7,153 nucleotides of DNA. It comes from JANXQE01 sp035294005. Its GTDB lineage: Bacteria > Verrucomicrobiota > Verrucomicrobiia > Limisphaerales > UBA8199. The position numbers and the translations under genes are program-made. Shown here piece after piece: positions 1 through 5,327 of this stretch. The notes beneath the pieces are model-generated. The model was not told the origin of the DNA. It ran no database searches and saw nothing but the letters and a program-made list of their open reading frames with translations. The stretch is taken from contig DATGLT010000135.1 in NCBI GenBank assembly GCA_035294005.1, forward strand, positions 1-7,153, read 5' to 3'. Each line of letters starts with the position of its first letter. Positions within the stretch are counted from its first letter, which is position 1.

Positions 1-52
1 GAGCAAGGCGCTAAGGACCCGGAGAGCGATCATCGCACGGTAAAACCAGGCT

Positions 53-71
53 AAAAGTGAGTTCCGACTCA
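53..71 (-). terminator. possible terminator hairpin downstream of tRNA-Tyr
   Basis: Read on the minus strand, a five-base-pair stem (TGAGT/ACTCA) with loop CGGA lies at 58-71, about 11 bases past the tRNA 3' end. It is followed by ACTTTTAG, a short U tract. The stem is short and only moderately GC-rich, so this is a weak intrinsic-terminator candidate. The remaining bases 1-52 hold nothing I recognise. Confidence 0.3.
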
Positions 72-82
72 GTAAAAAGAAG

Positions 83-168
83 TGGTGGTAGGAGAAGGAT
101 TCGAACCTTCGAAGGCGTAAGCCAGCAGATTTACAGTCTGCCCTCGTTGACCGCTTGAGTATCCTACC
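83..168 (-). tRNA. tRNA-Tyr (anticodon GTA), CCA encoded
   Basis: The minus strand folds as a class II tRNA. The acceptor stem is GGTAGGA (168-162) with TCCTACC (93-87), followed by discriminator A (86) and an encoded CCA (85-83). The D stem is CTC/GAG and the anticodon stem GCAGA/TCTGC encloses the loop CTGTAAA. The anticodon GTA, at 132-134, reads tyrosine UAU/UAC codons. A long variable arm containing GGC/GCC is typical of bacterial tRNA-Tyr. The T arm is GAAGG-TTCGAAT-CCTTC. It is transcribed divergently from ffh. I see no convincing -10 element directly upstream, because the flank is occupied by heptamer repeats. Confidence 0.97.
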
Positions 169-174
169 ACGGCA

Positions 175-202
175 GTTGAGAGTTGAGGGTTGAGAAGTGA
201 GA
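175..202. repeat. four tandem heptamers (GTTGAGA-like)
   Basis: Four consecutive seven-base units are seen: GTTGAGA, GTTGAGG, GTTGAGA and AGTGAGA. They begin six bases beyond the 5' end of the tRNA-Tyr gene. The last unit is degenerate. They fill the place where a tRNA promoter would be expected. This may be a simple microsatellite expansion or a short phased binding site; the sequence does not distinguish these. The rest of 203-295 is GC-rich and shows no gene. Confidence 0.6.
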
Positions 203-295
203 GAAATGGAGGCAGGCGCGGGAGGCCCGCCGTTCTCGGGTCTCAGACCCAAAACGTCAAACGCGAGGGCGGAATGTAGCCAGAGGCCGATGGCC

Positions 296-324
296 TTGTC
301 AACCCGCGCGCAGTGCCCTAGTTT
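296..324 (+). promoter_or_regulatory. weak candidate promoter for ffh
   Basis: TTGTCA at 296-301 matches the sigma-70 -35 element at five of six bases. Seventeen bases later TAGTTT (319-324) matches the -10 consensus at only three of six. If real, transcription would begin at or next to the ATG at 331 and give a leaderless mRNA. That fits the absence of any purine-rich ribosome binding site before that ATG. The -10 match is poor, so confidence is low. Confidence 0.2.
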
Positions 325-330
325 AGACCA

Positions 331-1674
331 ATGTTCGATTCGTTAAGCGGCAAACTCCAGAATGCGTTTCGCAATCTTCGGGGCCTGGGAAAAATCTCGG
401 AGGCCAACGTCGGCGATTCGTTGCGGGAAGTCAGGCAGGCGTTGCTGGAGGCCGACGTCAATTTCAAAGTCGCGCGGGATTTCATCGAACGCATCAAGGC
501 GAAGTCCATCGGGCAGGAAGTCATCCAGAGCATTCAACCCGGCCAGCAAATCATCAAGATTATTCACGACGAAATGGTCGAGTTGCTCGGTTCGGAGAAT
601 GCCGGCATCCAGGTGAGCGGAAACCCCAGCTGCGTTATGATGGTGGGCCTGCACGGATCGGGCAAGACCACTTCCAGCGCCAAGCTTGGCCGTTTGCTTC
701 ACAAGCAGGGCCGCACCCCGGTTCTGGTCGGCGCCGACGTTTACCGGCCCGCCGCCATGGACCAGTTGGACACCCTTGGCCGCCAAACTGATTTACCCGT
801 TTACTTACACCGCGGCGAGAATGACGTGCTCAAAATCGCCCGCGAAGCCATCGAGTTCGCCCGCGCTAACAACCGCAACACGCTTATTTTCGACACCGCC
901 GGCCGGCTGCAAATCGACGAACCGCTCGTCCAGGAACTTGTGCGATTGCGCGACCTGGTCAAGCCACAGGAAATCCTTCTGGTCCTGGACGCCGCGACTG
1001 GCCAGGAAGCAGTCAACGTAGCGACGCATTTCGACAAAGCGCTCAGCATCACAGGCTCCATTTTGACCAAACTGGACGGTGACACCCGCGGCGGCGCAGC
1101 CCTGAGCCTAAAGTCGGTCACGGGCAAGCCCATCAAATTCGCGGGCGTCGGTGAGAAGCTGGAAGATTTTGAGCCGTTCCACCCGGAGCGCATGGCTTCG
1201 CGGATCCTGGGAATGGGCGATGTCGTCAGCCTGGTTGAAAGAGCGGCCGAGGCGGTTGACCTCGACGAGGCCAAACGCCTCGAAGAGAAGATGCGCAAAG
1301 GCCAGTTCACCCTCGAAGATTTCCTGGAACAGCTCAAGCAGATGAAACGGCTGGGATCCCTCGAATCCATCATCAGCATGCTTCCAGGAGGTTCCGAGGT
1401 CCTCAAAAACAGCGACCTGCGCAAGCAGGAAAAGGAATTCAGCCATATGGAAGCGCTGATTTGCGCCATGACACTGCAGGAGCGGCGCAACCCGCATATT
1501 CTCAATGCGAAGAGGCGTCAGCGCATCGCCAAAGGCAGCGGTGTGGGCGTTGCCGAGTTAAACACGATGCTCAATAAGTTTAACCAAATGCAACAAATGA
1601 TGAAGCAGATGGGCAAGCTTCAGAAAATGATGACGCGCATGGGCGGCGGCGCGGCGAAAATGCTCAAGAAGTAG
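331..1674 (+). CDS. ffh: signal recognition particle protein Ffh (SRP54 GTPase)
   Basis: The 447-residue protein binds 4.5S/SRP RNA and hydrophobic signal sequences of nascent chains and, with the receptor FtsY, delivers ribosomes to the inner-membrane translocon in a GTP-dependent cycle. The helical N domain (about 1-90) carries a variant of the ALLEADV motif (QALLEADVNF, 36-45). The G domain shows G1 GLHGSGKTT (106-114), the DVYRPAA motif (136-142), G3 DTAGR (188-192), G4 TKLDG (246-250) and G5 AGVGEKLEDFEPF (271-283). The M domain (about 300-447) has RRQRIAKGSG (395-404), the conserved RNA-binding segment, and a Met-rich C-terminus. Length is normal for the family. One oddity is His108 in G1, where most Ffh proteins have Gln (GLQGxGKTT). 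No Shine-Dalgarno precedes the ATG, but the MFDSLSGKLQ N-terminus is typical, so the start is secure. It is monocistronic as seen here and ends at the convergent terminator at 1835-1856. Confidence 0.98.
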   Translation: MFDSLSGKLQNAFRNLRGLGKISEANVGDSLREVRQALLEADVNFKVARDFIERIKAKSIGQEVIQSIQPGQQIIKIIHDEMVELLGSENAGIQVSGNPSCVMMVGLHGSGKTTSSAKLGRLLHKQGRTPVLVGADVYRPAAMDQLDTLGRQTDLPVYLHRGENDVLKIAREAIEFARANNRNTLIFDTAGRLQIDEPLVQELVRLRDLVKPQEILLVLDAATGQEAVNVATHFDKALSITGSILTKLDGDTRGGAALSLKSVTGKPIKFAGVGEKLEDFEPFHPERMASRILGMGDVVSLVERAAEAVDLDEAKRLEEKMRKGQFTLEDFLEQLKQMKRLGSLESIISMLPGGSEVLKNSDLRKQEKEFSHMEALICAMTLQERRNPHILNAKRRQRIAKGSGVGVAELNTMLNKFNQMQQMMKQMGKLQKMMTRMGGGAAKMLKK

Positions 1675-1828
1675 GGGTGAGCCGCGTGCGCCTGAGTGGG
1701 ACTCGGCGAGCCCGCTCATAGGGCAAGTCCACGGCGAGCGGAAGGCATCGCTCACGCAATGAGATTTCAGCAGGCACTCGTACGAAGCGGAACCCCGGGC
1801 TCCACAGACAGCGCTCCACAACAAAAAC

Positions 1829-1865
1829 AAAAAACGCGCGGAACCTGGTCCGCGCGCTCATTTTG
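1829..1865. terminator. intrinsic terminator between convergent genes
   Basis: An eight-base-pair perfect stem, CGCGCGGA (1835-1842) with TCCGCGCG (1849-1856), encloses the loop ACCTGG. On the minus strand it is followed by a long U tract (TTTTTTGTTTTTG), making a strong terminator 30 bases after the pseudopilin 1 stop. On the plus strand it is followed by CTCATTTTG, a shorter tract, so it may also stop ffh transcripts. The bases between the ffh stop and this hairpin (1675-1828) contain no gene I can support. Confidence 0.85.
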
Positions 1866-1885
1866 CGGTTGAAATTTGTTTTGGT

Positions 1886-2785
1886 TTAGAACGTGTTGGG
1901 CTTATCACGTCCTCCGTGATAGTTCATCCAGGCGATGTCGGCATCCCCGGCTTTGGGAGCCAGAAGGCCTGGCATGTCCGATCCATCGGTGAACTTGACG
2001 GCAAGGCCCCGGGGGCTGGACAGAGAGGCGCGCCATTTGTGGATTTCAGAGTGCCCATCAGCAAAGGCAAAACCGCAGGCGCCATTGTGGTAGGTTGCCG
2101 GCATGTCAATCCATGACCAGGCATGGGGATTGAACAATCCCGCATCATTAATGCTGTCCGGGTGTTCGTCAGTGTAAACCCAGGTGCCATCCGGACCAGG
2201 ATACGTGAACTGGGAATACTTTTTGATATGACGATACGCCGCATCCCACGGTCCGTCCGTGGCATTTCCCTCACCGATACCGATATTACCCGAGACGCTA
2301 CGGGCGCGTTTGGCCCAGCCCAAAGCACGTTGAGGGGACGACAGGTAAGTATCGGCGGGACATTTGAAGATATTGGCGTTCTTGCCGATGTAATTCGCCA
2401 GTCGGGTATATTTGTCGCTGATTAGGAAGGCCAGGTTCGTATTATCGGTGCTGCTAGTCCAGTCTTCCCAGCCCTCGCACCAGCCCGGCCCGATGGTTGG
2501 ATCGAAAGCTCCGCCGCGGGCGTCGCCGCCGTGAAACGAAGGCACCAGCTTGTCCTGGGCGTCGTGGGCATACATCGACCAGGCCACCATTAACTGGCGC
2601 GTGTTGTTCATGCAGTAAACGCCCTGGGTCTTTTGTTTTGCTTTGCCCAGGGCGGGAAGGATCATTGCCGCGAGAATCGCGATAATGGCAATAACGACGA
2701 GGAGTTCAATAAGAGTGAAGCCGCTGCTTTGGTTCAGGCGGCAATCTGAGGGAGTGCTTGTTGCTGCCGCATCGAGTGGTTTCAT
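1886..2785 (-). CDS. pseudopilin-like protein, prepilin N-methylation helix plus H-X9-DG domain (copy 1)
   Basis: This 299-residue protein has a prepilin-type leader cleaved by prepilin peptidase. A 22-residue leader ends at Gly22 before FTLIELLVVIAIIAIL (23-38). Glu27 is the +5 glutamate of mature type IV pilins and pseudopilins, and the helix is the membrane and assembly segment. The globular part shows FKCPAD (140-145), DEHPDSIND (206-214) and the H-X9-DG signature (His233, Asp243-Gly244) within YHNGACGFAFADGHSEIHKW, known from planctomycete and verrucomicrobial prepilin-like proteins. It probably sits in the periplasm or envelope as part of a type II/IV-like apparatus; its substrate is unknown. 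I chose the ATG at 2785 because ATGAAA is shared with copy 2, a GGA lies seven bases upstream, and a sigma-70 promoter overlaps the longer frame. An in-frame ATG at 2797 is an alternative. It is convergent with ffh, divergent from the HEAT gene, and has its own promoter and terminator. Confidence 0.9.
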   Translation of the reverse strand: MKPLDAAATSTPSDCRLNQSSGFTLIELLVVIAIIAILAAMILPALGKAKQKTQGVYCMNNTRQLMVAWSMYAHDAQDKLVPSFHGGDARGGAFDPTIGPGWCEGWEDWTSSTDNTNLAFLISDKYTRLANYIGKNANIFKCPADTYLSSPQRALGWAKRARSVSGNIGIGEGNATDGPWDAAYRHIKKYSQFTYPGPDGTWVYTDEHPDSINDAGLFNPHAWSWIDMPATYHNGACGFAFADGHSEIHKWRASLSSPRGLAVKFTDGSDMPGLLAPKAGDADIAWMNYHGGRDKPNTF

Positions 2786-2826
2786 ATCTGTTTCCATGAC
2801 CGGCCGGGCCCCGGGAAAAGGGTGGC
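2786..2826 (-). promoter_or_regulatory. conserved GC-rich 5' leader with ribosome binding site (copy 1)
   Basis: The untranslated leader of pseudopilin 1 is nearly identical to that of copy 2 (5075-5120). A shared 23-base stretch contains the self-complementary CCGGCCGG, then comes CCCGGG with one base of indel, then TTTTCCCACC-like sequence with one substitution. A GGA at 2793-2795 (plus-strand TCC) is the likely Shine-Dalgarno, seven bases before the ATG. The CCGG repeats could form short hairpins in the RNA just ahead of the ribosome site. No known riboswitch class is recognised. Confidence 0.55.
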
Positions 2827-2837
2827 TTATTATGAGC

Positions 2838-2866
2838 ATCATGCTTTTTTCACAACTTTTTGTCAA
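2838..2866 (-). promoter_or_regulatory. sigma-70 promoter of pseudopilin copy 1
   Basis: On the minus strand a perfect -35 TTGACA (2866-2861) is separated by 17 bases from CATGAT (2843-2838), which matches the -10 consensus at four of six. The same hexamers with the same spacing occur upstream of copy 2, although the spacer sequence differs. The predicted transcription start near 2831 gives a leader of about 46 bases. The element overlaps the TTG that opens the longest reading frame, arguing against that start. Confidence 0.75.
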
Positions 2867-2886
2867 ATGGGGACATTCATGTAGGT

Positions 2887-2906
2887 TATCAGTAGAATTA
2901 ACGACA
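2887..2906 (-). promoter_or_regulatory. conserved 20-base box upstream of promoter (copy 1)
   Basis: The minus strand reads TGTCGTTAATTCTACTGATA, differing from the copy 2 box at 5181-5200 at one base. It ends 20 bases before the -35 element (19 in copy 2). The core GTTAATTnTAC is an imperfect dyad. Its position suits an UP-like element or an activator site. The 20 bases between it and the -35 are much less conserved, which makes it stand out as a separate block. No known regulator is assigned. Confidence 0.5.
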
Positions 2907-3004
2907 AGCTGGGTAGACGGATTGGAGGGCGTCCGACCCGGAGAAGCTGCCCTTTTGCACCGCTCAACGTGTTAACGGATCTGATTCATCCGGCTTACCC
3001 TCGC

Positions 3005-3032
3005 TTGATCCGTCCACGGTTCCTGCTATCCT
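3005..3032 (+). promoter_or_regulatory. weak candidate promoter for the HEAT-repeat gene
   Basis: TTGATC (3005-3010) and TATCCT (3027-3032) each match the sigma-70 hexamers at four of six positions with a 16-base spacer. It would start transcription near 3039, about 80 bases before the chosen ATG. It lies in the divergent intergenic region shared with pseudopilin 1. This is a suggestion from consensus matching only. Confidence 0.22.
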
Positions 3033-3120
3033 GCGGCATCCTCATGAGACATTTTAGCCTTTGGCCCGTGGTTCCATCGGGTGCCGTGCAGCTTTTCTTC
3101 GCCTTGCCGACTCCAGCGAG

Positions 3121-3879
3121 ATGAAGAGTACGGACGTTAAACAATCGACTCTGCTCCGGCGCGCTTTCCGGATCTTTGTCAGTGTGACAATCGGGTTGGC
3201 ACTCCTGGCTGGTGGGATTTGGGTTTTGACTCAAACTGTGGGGGACCGGGTCGCGCTTTACGCTGGAAAATCGCTCTACGAATGGAGCGAACAAATAAAA
3301 GGCCGGGACACAACCGCGAGCAACCATGCCAGCCTGGTGTTGAATCGCGAGATCATTCCCCGGCTGACCAAAACAATGTTCGAGGACACCCGCGATTCGA
3401 GTTTAAGAATGGCGCTCGTTGACAAACTAAATACGCTGCCGGGCGTTAATGTTTTCGCGCAGGTCGCGTATAGCCGCCGGGCAGAGGCTGCGGCAGGCTT
3501 TGGCGAATTTGGCCCGGCCGCCGAGGCCGCCGGTCCCGCTTTACTTCAAGCGCTCCAAGGCCGGGATCCCGCTGTGAGGGGGCCTGCGGCGGTGTCCTTG
3601 GGTAAAATCCATTGGAAACCGGATGTCGTCATTCCATTACTGATCAAAGGTCTCGAAGATGATGACCTCCGGGAACCGGCGGCAGAAGCACTGGGTGAGC
3701 TTGGGAGTCTTTCGAAGGCGGCGGTTCCAAAGCTCCTTTTATTGTTTAGGGTTCCAGACAAGGACCTGCACCACGCCGTTGCGGAAGCGCTTAAGAAGAT
3801 AGACCCTGAGGCGGCGGCACAAGCCGGGGTGCGCGTCGAGGCTCGGCCCGCTGCTTTGCCGAACACAGGCGCTCGGTGA
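3121..3879 (+). CDS. membrane-anchored HEAT-repeat protein
   Basis: The 252-residue protein has a basic N-terminus (LLRRAFR) followed by one hydrophobic segment at about 17-38 (RIFVSVTIGLALLAGGIWVL), an uncleaved signal anchor or signal peptide that would put the rest outside the cytoplasm. A YAGKSLYEW segment (47-55) follows, a pattern I associate with verrucomicrobial HEAT proteins. The C-terminal half has HEAT/PBS-type helical repeats at about 119-145, 150-178, 183-212 and 215-231, with the usual R-x-x-A-A-x-x-L-G and P-x-L-L positions. Such repeats are protein-binding scaffolds; no catalytic residues are evident and the partner is unknown. The frame is open back to a TTG at 3061, but the ATG at 3121 gives a normal membrane segment near the start. 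No good ribosome site is visible. It is divergent from pseudopilin 1, and no terminator is seen after it. Confidence 0.8.
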   Translation: MKSTDVKQSTLLRRAFRIFVSVTIGLALLAGGIWVLTQTVGDRVALYAGKSLYEWSEQIKGRDTTASNHASLVLNREIIPRLTKTMFEDTRDSSLRMALVDKLNTLPGVNVFAQVAYSRRAEAAAGFGEFGPAAEAAGPALLQALQGRDPAVRGPAAVSLGKIHWKPDVVIPLLIKGLEDDDLREPAAEALGELGSLSKAAVPKLLLLFRVPDKDLHHAVAEALKKIDPEAAAQAGVRVEARPAALPNTGAR

Positions 3880-4051
3880 ACCGGTTCTCCTCGGCGCGCT
3901 GTCAATCAGGGCCTCGACCTCGGTCATGCATCATCCCGTATGCAGGCAGATTCAAGCCGCTTGCATCCGTATCACCCCTCAGGTCGAATGCTATCCCGGG
4001 GTCCTGGGGTGCGCACCTTAAAGCCCACCAAGGGCTATGCCGGCTGGCAAC

Positions 4052-4084
4052 CCCTGCGCCGGTCTTCAACCGGCAATTGCAGGG
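4052..4084 (-). other. long stem-loop downstream of pseudopilin copy 2
   Basis: CCCTGC (4052-4057) pairs with GCAGGG (4079-4084), and GCCGGT (4058-4063) pairs with ACCGGC (4069-4074) around the loop CTTCA. This gives 12 base pairs with a four-base AATT bulge on one side. It lies about 28 bases beyond the final TAA of the pseudopilin 2 frame. On the minus strand only GGTTGCC follows, with no U run, so it is a poor intrinsic terminator; an RNA 3'-end stabiliser is possible. The remainder of 3880-4111 shows no gene I can support. Confidence 0.4.
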
Positions 4085-4111
4085 CAATGACCTCAGGAAC
4101 GGCGCAGACTT

Positions 4112-5074
4112 TTACCTCAGCGCGGTCGAATGGTCGGCAAACCAGATGACGTCGTTTACGTCCCCGGAAAAGCCGTTGTATTGCGTTCGCTTGACAGGCT
4201 GGATGGTGGCTCCATGCCACTTGTGGATTTCCGAATGGCCATCGGCAAAAGTGAATCCGCAAGCGCCGTTGTGGTAGCTGGCCGGCTAGTCAACAAAGCG
4301 GGCGCGGTCAACCACGTCTGGAATCAGCCAGCCGTCGTTGATGCTGTCGGGATGTTCGTCCACCAGGACGAAAGTTTGTGCCGGACCCGGGCGGGTAAAC
4401 TGGGTCGTCTTAAGAAACTGGCGGAAAGTTGGGTACCAGTCGTTGGCGCCGGTCGATCGGACGTTATTGCGATCGCCGACAAACCCATTCATCGAAAGGC
4501 TTCGCACGCGATTCAGCATCGAACCTCCCTCGTTCGCCGGGTAAAGGTCTGCTGGACAGTGGTAGACGCTGACGTTTTTGGCAGTGTATTGGCCAAGCGC
4601 GCCAAAAATCAGGTTGAAGACATTCGTATTATCGGTGTTATTAGACGTAAAATCCTCCCACCCACCGGCCCAACTGAGCGAGGAATAGGGAACCGGGTTT
4701 TTCCAATTGCCTGTAGCTCCCGCCCAGCCTTGAACCGCCCCGCCATCCCGGTTGGGAGGGGTCCAATCGTTGGCATCGGTACAATACATTGTCCAGGCCA
4801 AGGCCAATTGCTTGGTGTTATTCAAGCAGCCGATGCCTTGGGCCTTCTGCTTGGCCTTGGCAAGGGCAGGCAGGATCATAGCGGCTAAAATCGCGATGAT
4901 AGCGATAACCACCAGGAGTTCGATCAGTGTGAAGCCCGCCGAGAATTTTTTTGCGGCTGGCCCTCGAGGACTGGGTTCGCGCGCAGCGAGAGGTTCACTG
5001 AAGTTGACGTCGCCTTTTGGGTGCAGGCGGCAATCTGAGGGAGTGCTTTTTGCTGCCATATCGATTTCTTTCAT
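4112..5074 (-). pseudogene. pseudopilin-like H-X9-DG protein (copy 2), interrupted by an in-frame amber codon
   Basis: The frame has 262 codons, then TAG at 4286-4288, then 57 further in-frame codons to TAA at 4112-4114. The first part has a 47-residue leader to Gly47, the prepilin helix FTLIELLVVIAIIAIL (48-63), YHCPAD (171-176) and DEHPDSIND (239-247). The codons after the TAG read PASYHNGACGFTFADG and SEIHKW, the family's H-X9-DG signature (His268, Asp278-Gly279), with no second lesion. Aligned to copy 1 the TAG replaces Met228, five codons before the signature His. A truncated 262-residue product would lack the C-terminal domain. The gene may be a very recent pseudogene, a readthrough case or a sequencing error. 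The ATG at 5074 is preferred because ATGAAA is common to both copies; the TTG at 5161 lies in the -35 element. The leader is 25 residues longer than in copy 1. It is divergent from the GH20-like gene. Confidence 0.85.
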
Positions 5075-5120
5075 ATCTGTCTGTTTCCATGACCGGCCGG
5101 GCCCCCGGGAATAGGGTGGG
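5075..5120 (-). promoter_or_regulatory. conserved GC-rich 5' leader (copy 2)
   Basis: This is the counterpart of 2786-2826. It shares the CCCGGG, GGGCCCGGCCGG and CATGGAAACAG elements in the same order. A four-base insertion (CAGA) between GGAAACAGA and ATG moves the GGA (5086-5088) from seven to eleven bases before the start. It also puts the upstream ATG at 5090 out of frame, which supports the common ATGAAA as the true start. The wider spacing may weaken translation of copy 2. Confidence 0.5.
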
Positions 5121-5132
5121 GTGACGTCAAAC

Positions 5133-5161
5133 ATCATGGCCTTTTGGCGATTTTTTGTCAA
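5133..5161 (-). promoter_or_regulatory. sigma-70 promoter of pseudopilin copy 2
   Basis: The minus strand carries TTGACA (5161-5156), 17 bases of spacer, and CATGAT (5138-5133). Hexamers and spacing equal those of copy 1 while most spacer bases differ, the pattern expected of a functional promoter under selection. Transcription would start near 5126, about 50 bases before the ATG at 5074. Confidence 0.75.
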
Positions 5162-5180
5162 CGGGTATATTCACCTACCC

Positions 5181-5200
5181 TATCAGTAAAATTAACGACA
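5181..5200 (-). promoter_or_regulatory. conserved 20-base box upstream of promoter (copy 2)
   Basis: The minus strand reads TGTCGTTAATTTTACTGATA, one base different from the copy 1 box at 2887-2906. It lies 19 bases upstream of the -35. It sits in the divergent region shared with the GH20-like gene, so a bound protein could in principle affect both directions. Its function is unknown. Confidence 0.5.
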
Positions 5201-5231
5201 GTTGACCTGTGCAGCTGGACTTGACGATCAG

Positions 5232-5261
5232 GCGCCGGGGTGCCTCTTTTCGGCCCGGCGC
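5232..5261 (+). other. stem-loop upstream of the GH20-like gene
   Basis: An eight-base-pair perfect GC-rich stem, GCGCCGGG (5232-5239) with CCCGGCGC (5254-5261), encloses a 14-base pyrimidine-rich loop containing CTCTTTT. There is no following U run, so it is not a standard terminator. It lies 66 bases before the ATG at 5328 and could be a leader-RNA structure or a boundary element in the divergent region. I did not find a convincing promoter for the downstream gene. Confidence 0.4.
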
Positions 5262-5327
5262 GATGGCGACTTGGACTGCCGGCTTTAAATTGTTGAATTG
5301 CGGCGCCGGCAATGCCATTGCTGGACT

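Noticed and set aside
238..250. Palindrome GGGTCTCAGACCC as a terminator
   Set aside because: No U run follows on either strand, and its loop would be only three bases.
801..1505. Long minus-strand open frame opposite ffh (234 codons), with others at 343-786 and 1108-1497
   Set aside because: They lie entirely antisense to a clearly real Ffh frame, and their translations show no recognisable motifs; they are by-products of the GC-rich codons.
1664..1861. Minus-strand frames over the end of ffh and the terminator (1558-1830 and 1664-1861)
   Set aside because: They run through the intrinsic terminator and overlap the ffh 3' end, with arginine-rich low-information translations.
2786..2866. Longer pseudopilin 1 start at the TTG at 2866 (and at 5161 in copy 2)
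   Set aside because: The TTG is part of a perfect -35 element in both copies, the -10 and leader lie inside the extension, and a four-base indel between the copies breaks the frame relation upstream of ATGAAA.
3878..3887. Palindrome GAACCGGTTC at the HEAT gene stop codon
   Set aside because: It has no room for a loop and no U tract; a ten-base palindrome is expected by chance.
3902..4087. Small minus-strand open frame downstream of pseudopilin copy 2
   Set aside because: It needs a TTG start, has no ribosome site, overlaps the stem-loop, and resembles no family I can name.
4286..4288. Amber codon read as pyrrolysine or as a general genetic code change
   Set aside because: ffh itself ends in TAG at 1672-1674, so TAG works as a stop in this window, and no pyrrolysine gene is in view; a nonsense change or error is simpler.
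4130..4888. Plus-strand open frame of 252 codons across pseudopilin copy 2
   Set aside because: It is antisense to a frame with unmistakable family motifs on both sides of the amber codon and has no recognisable domain itself.
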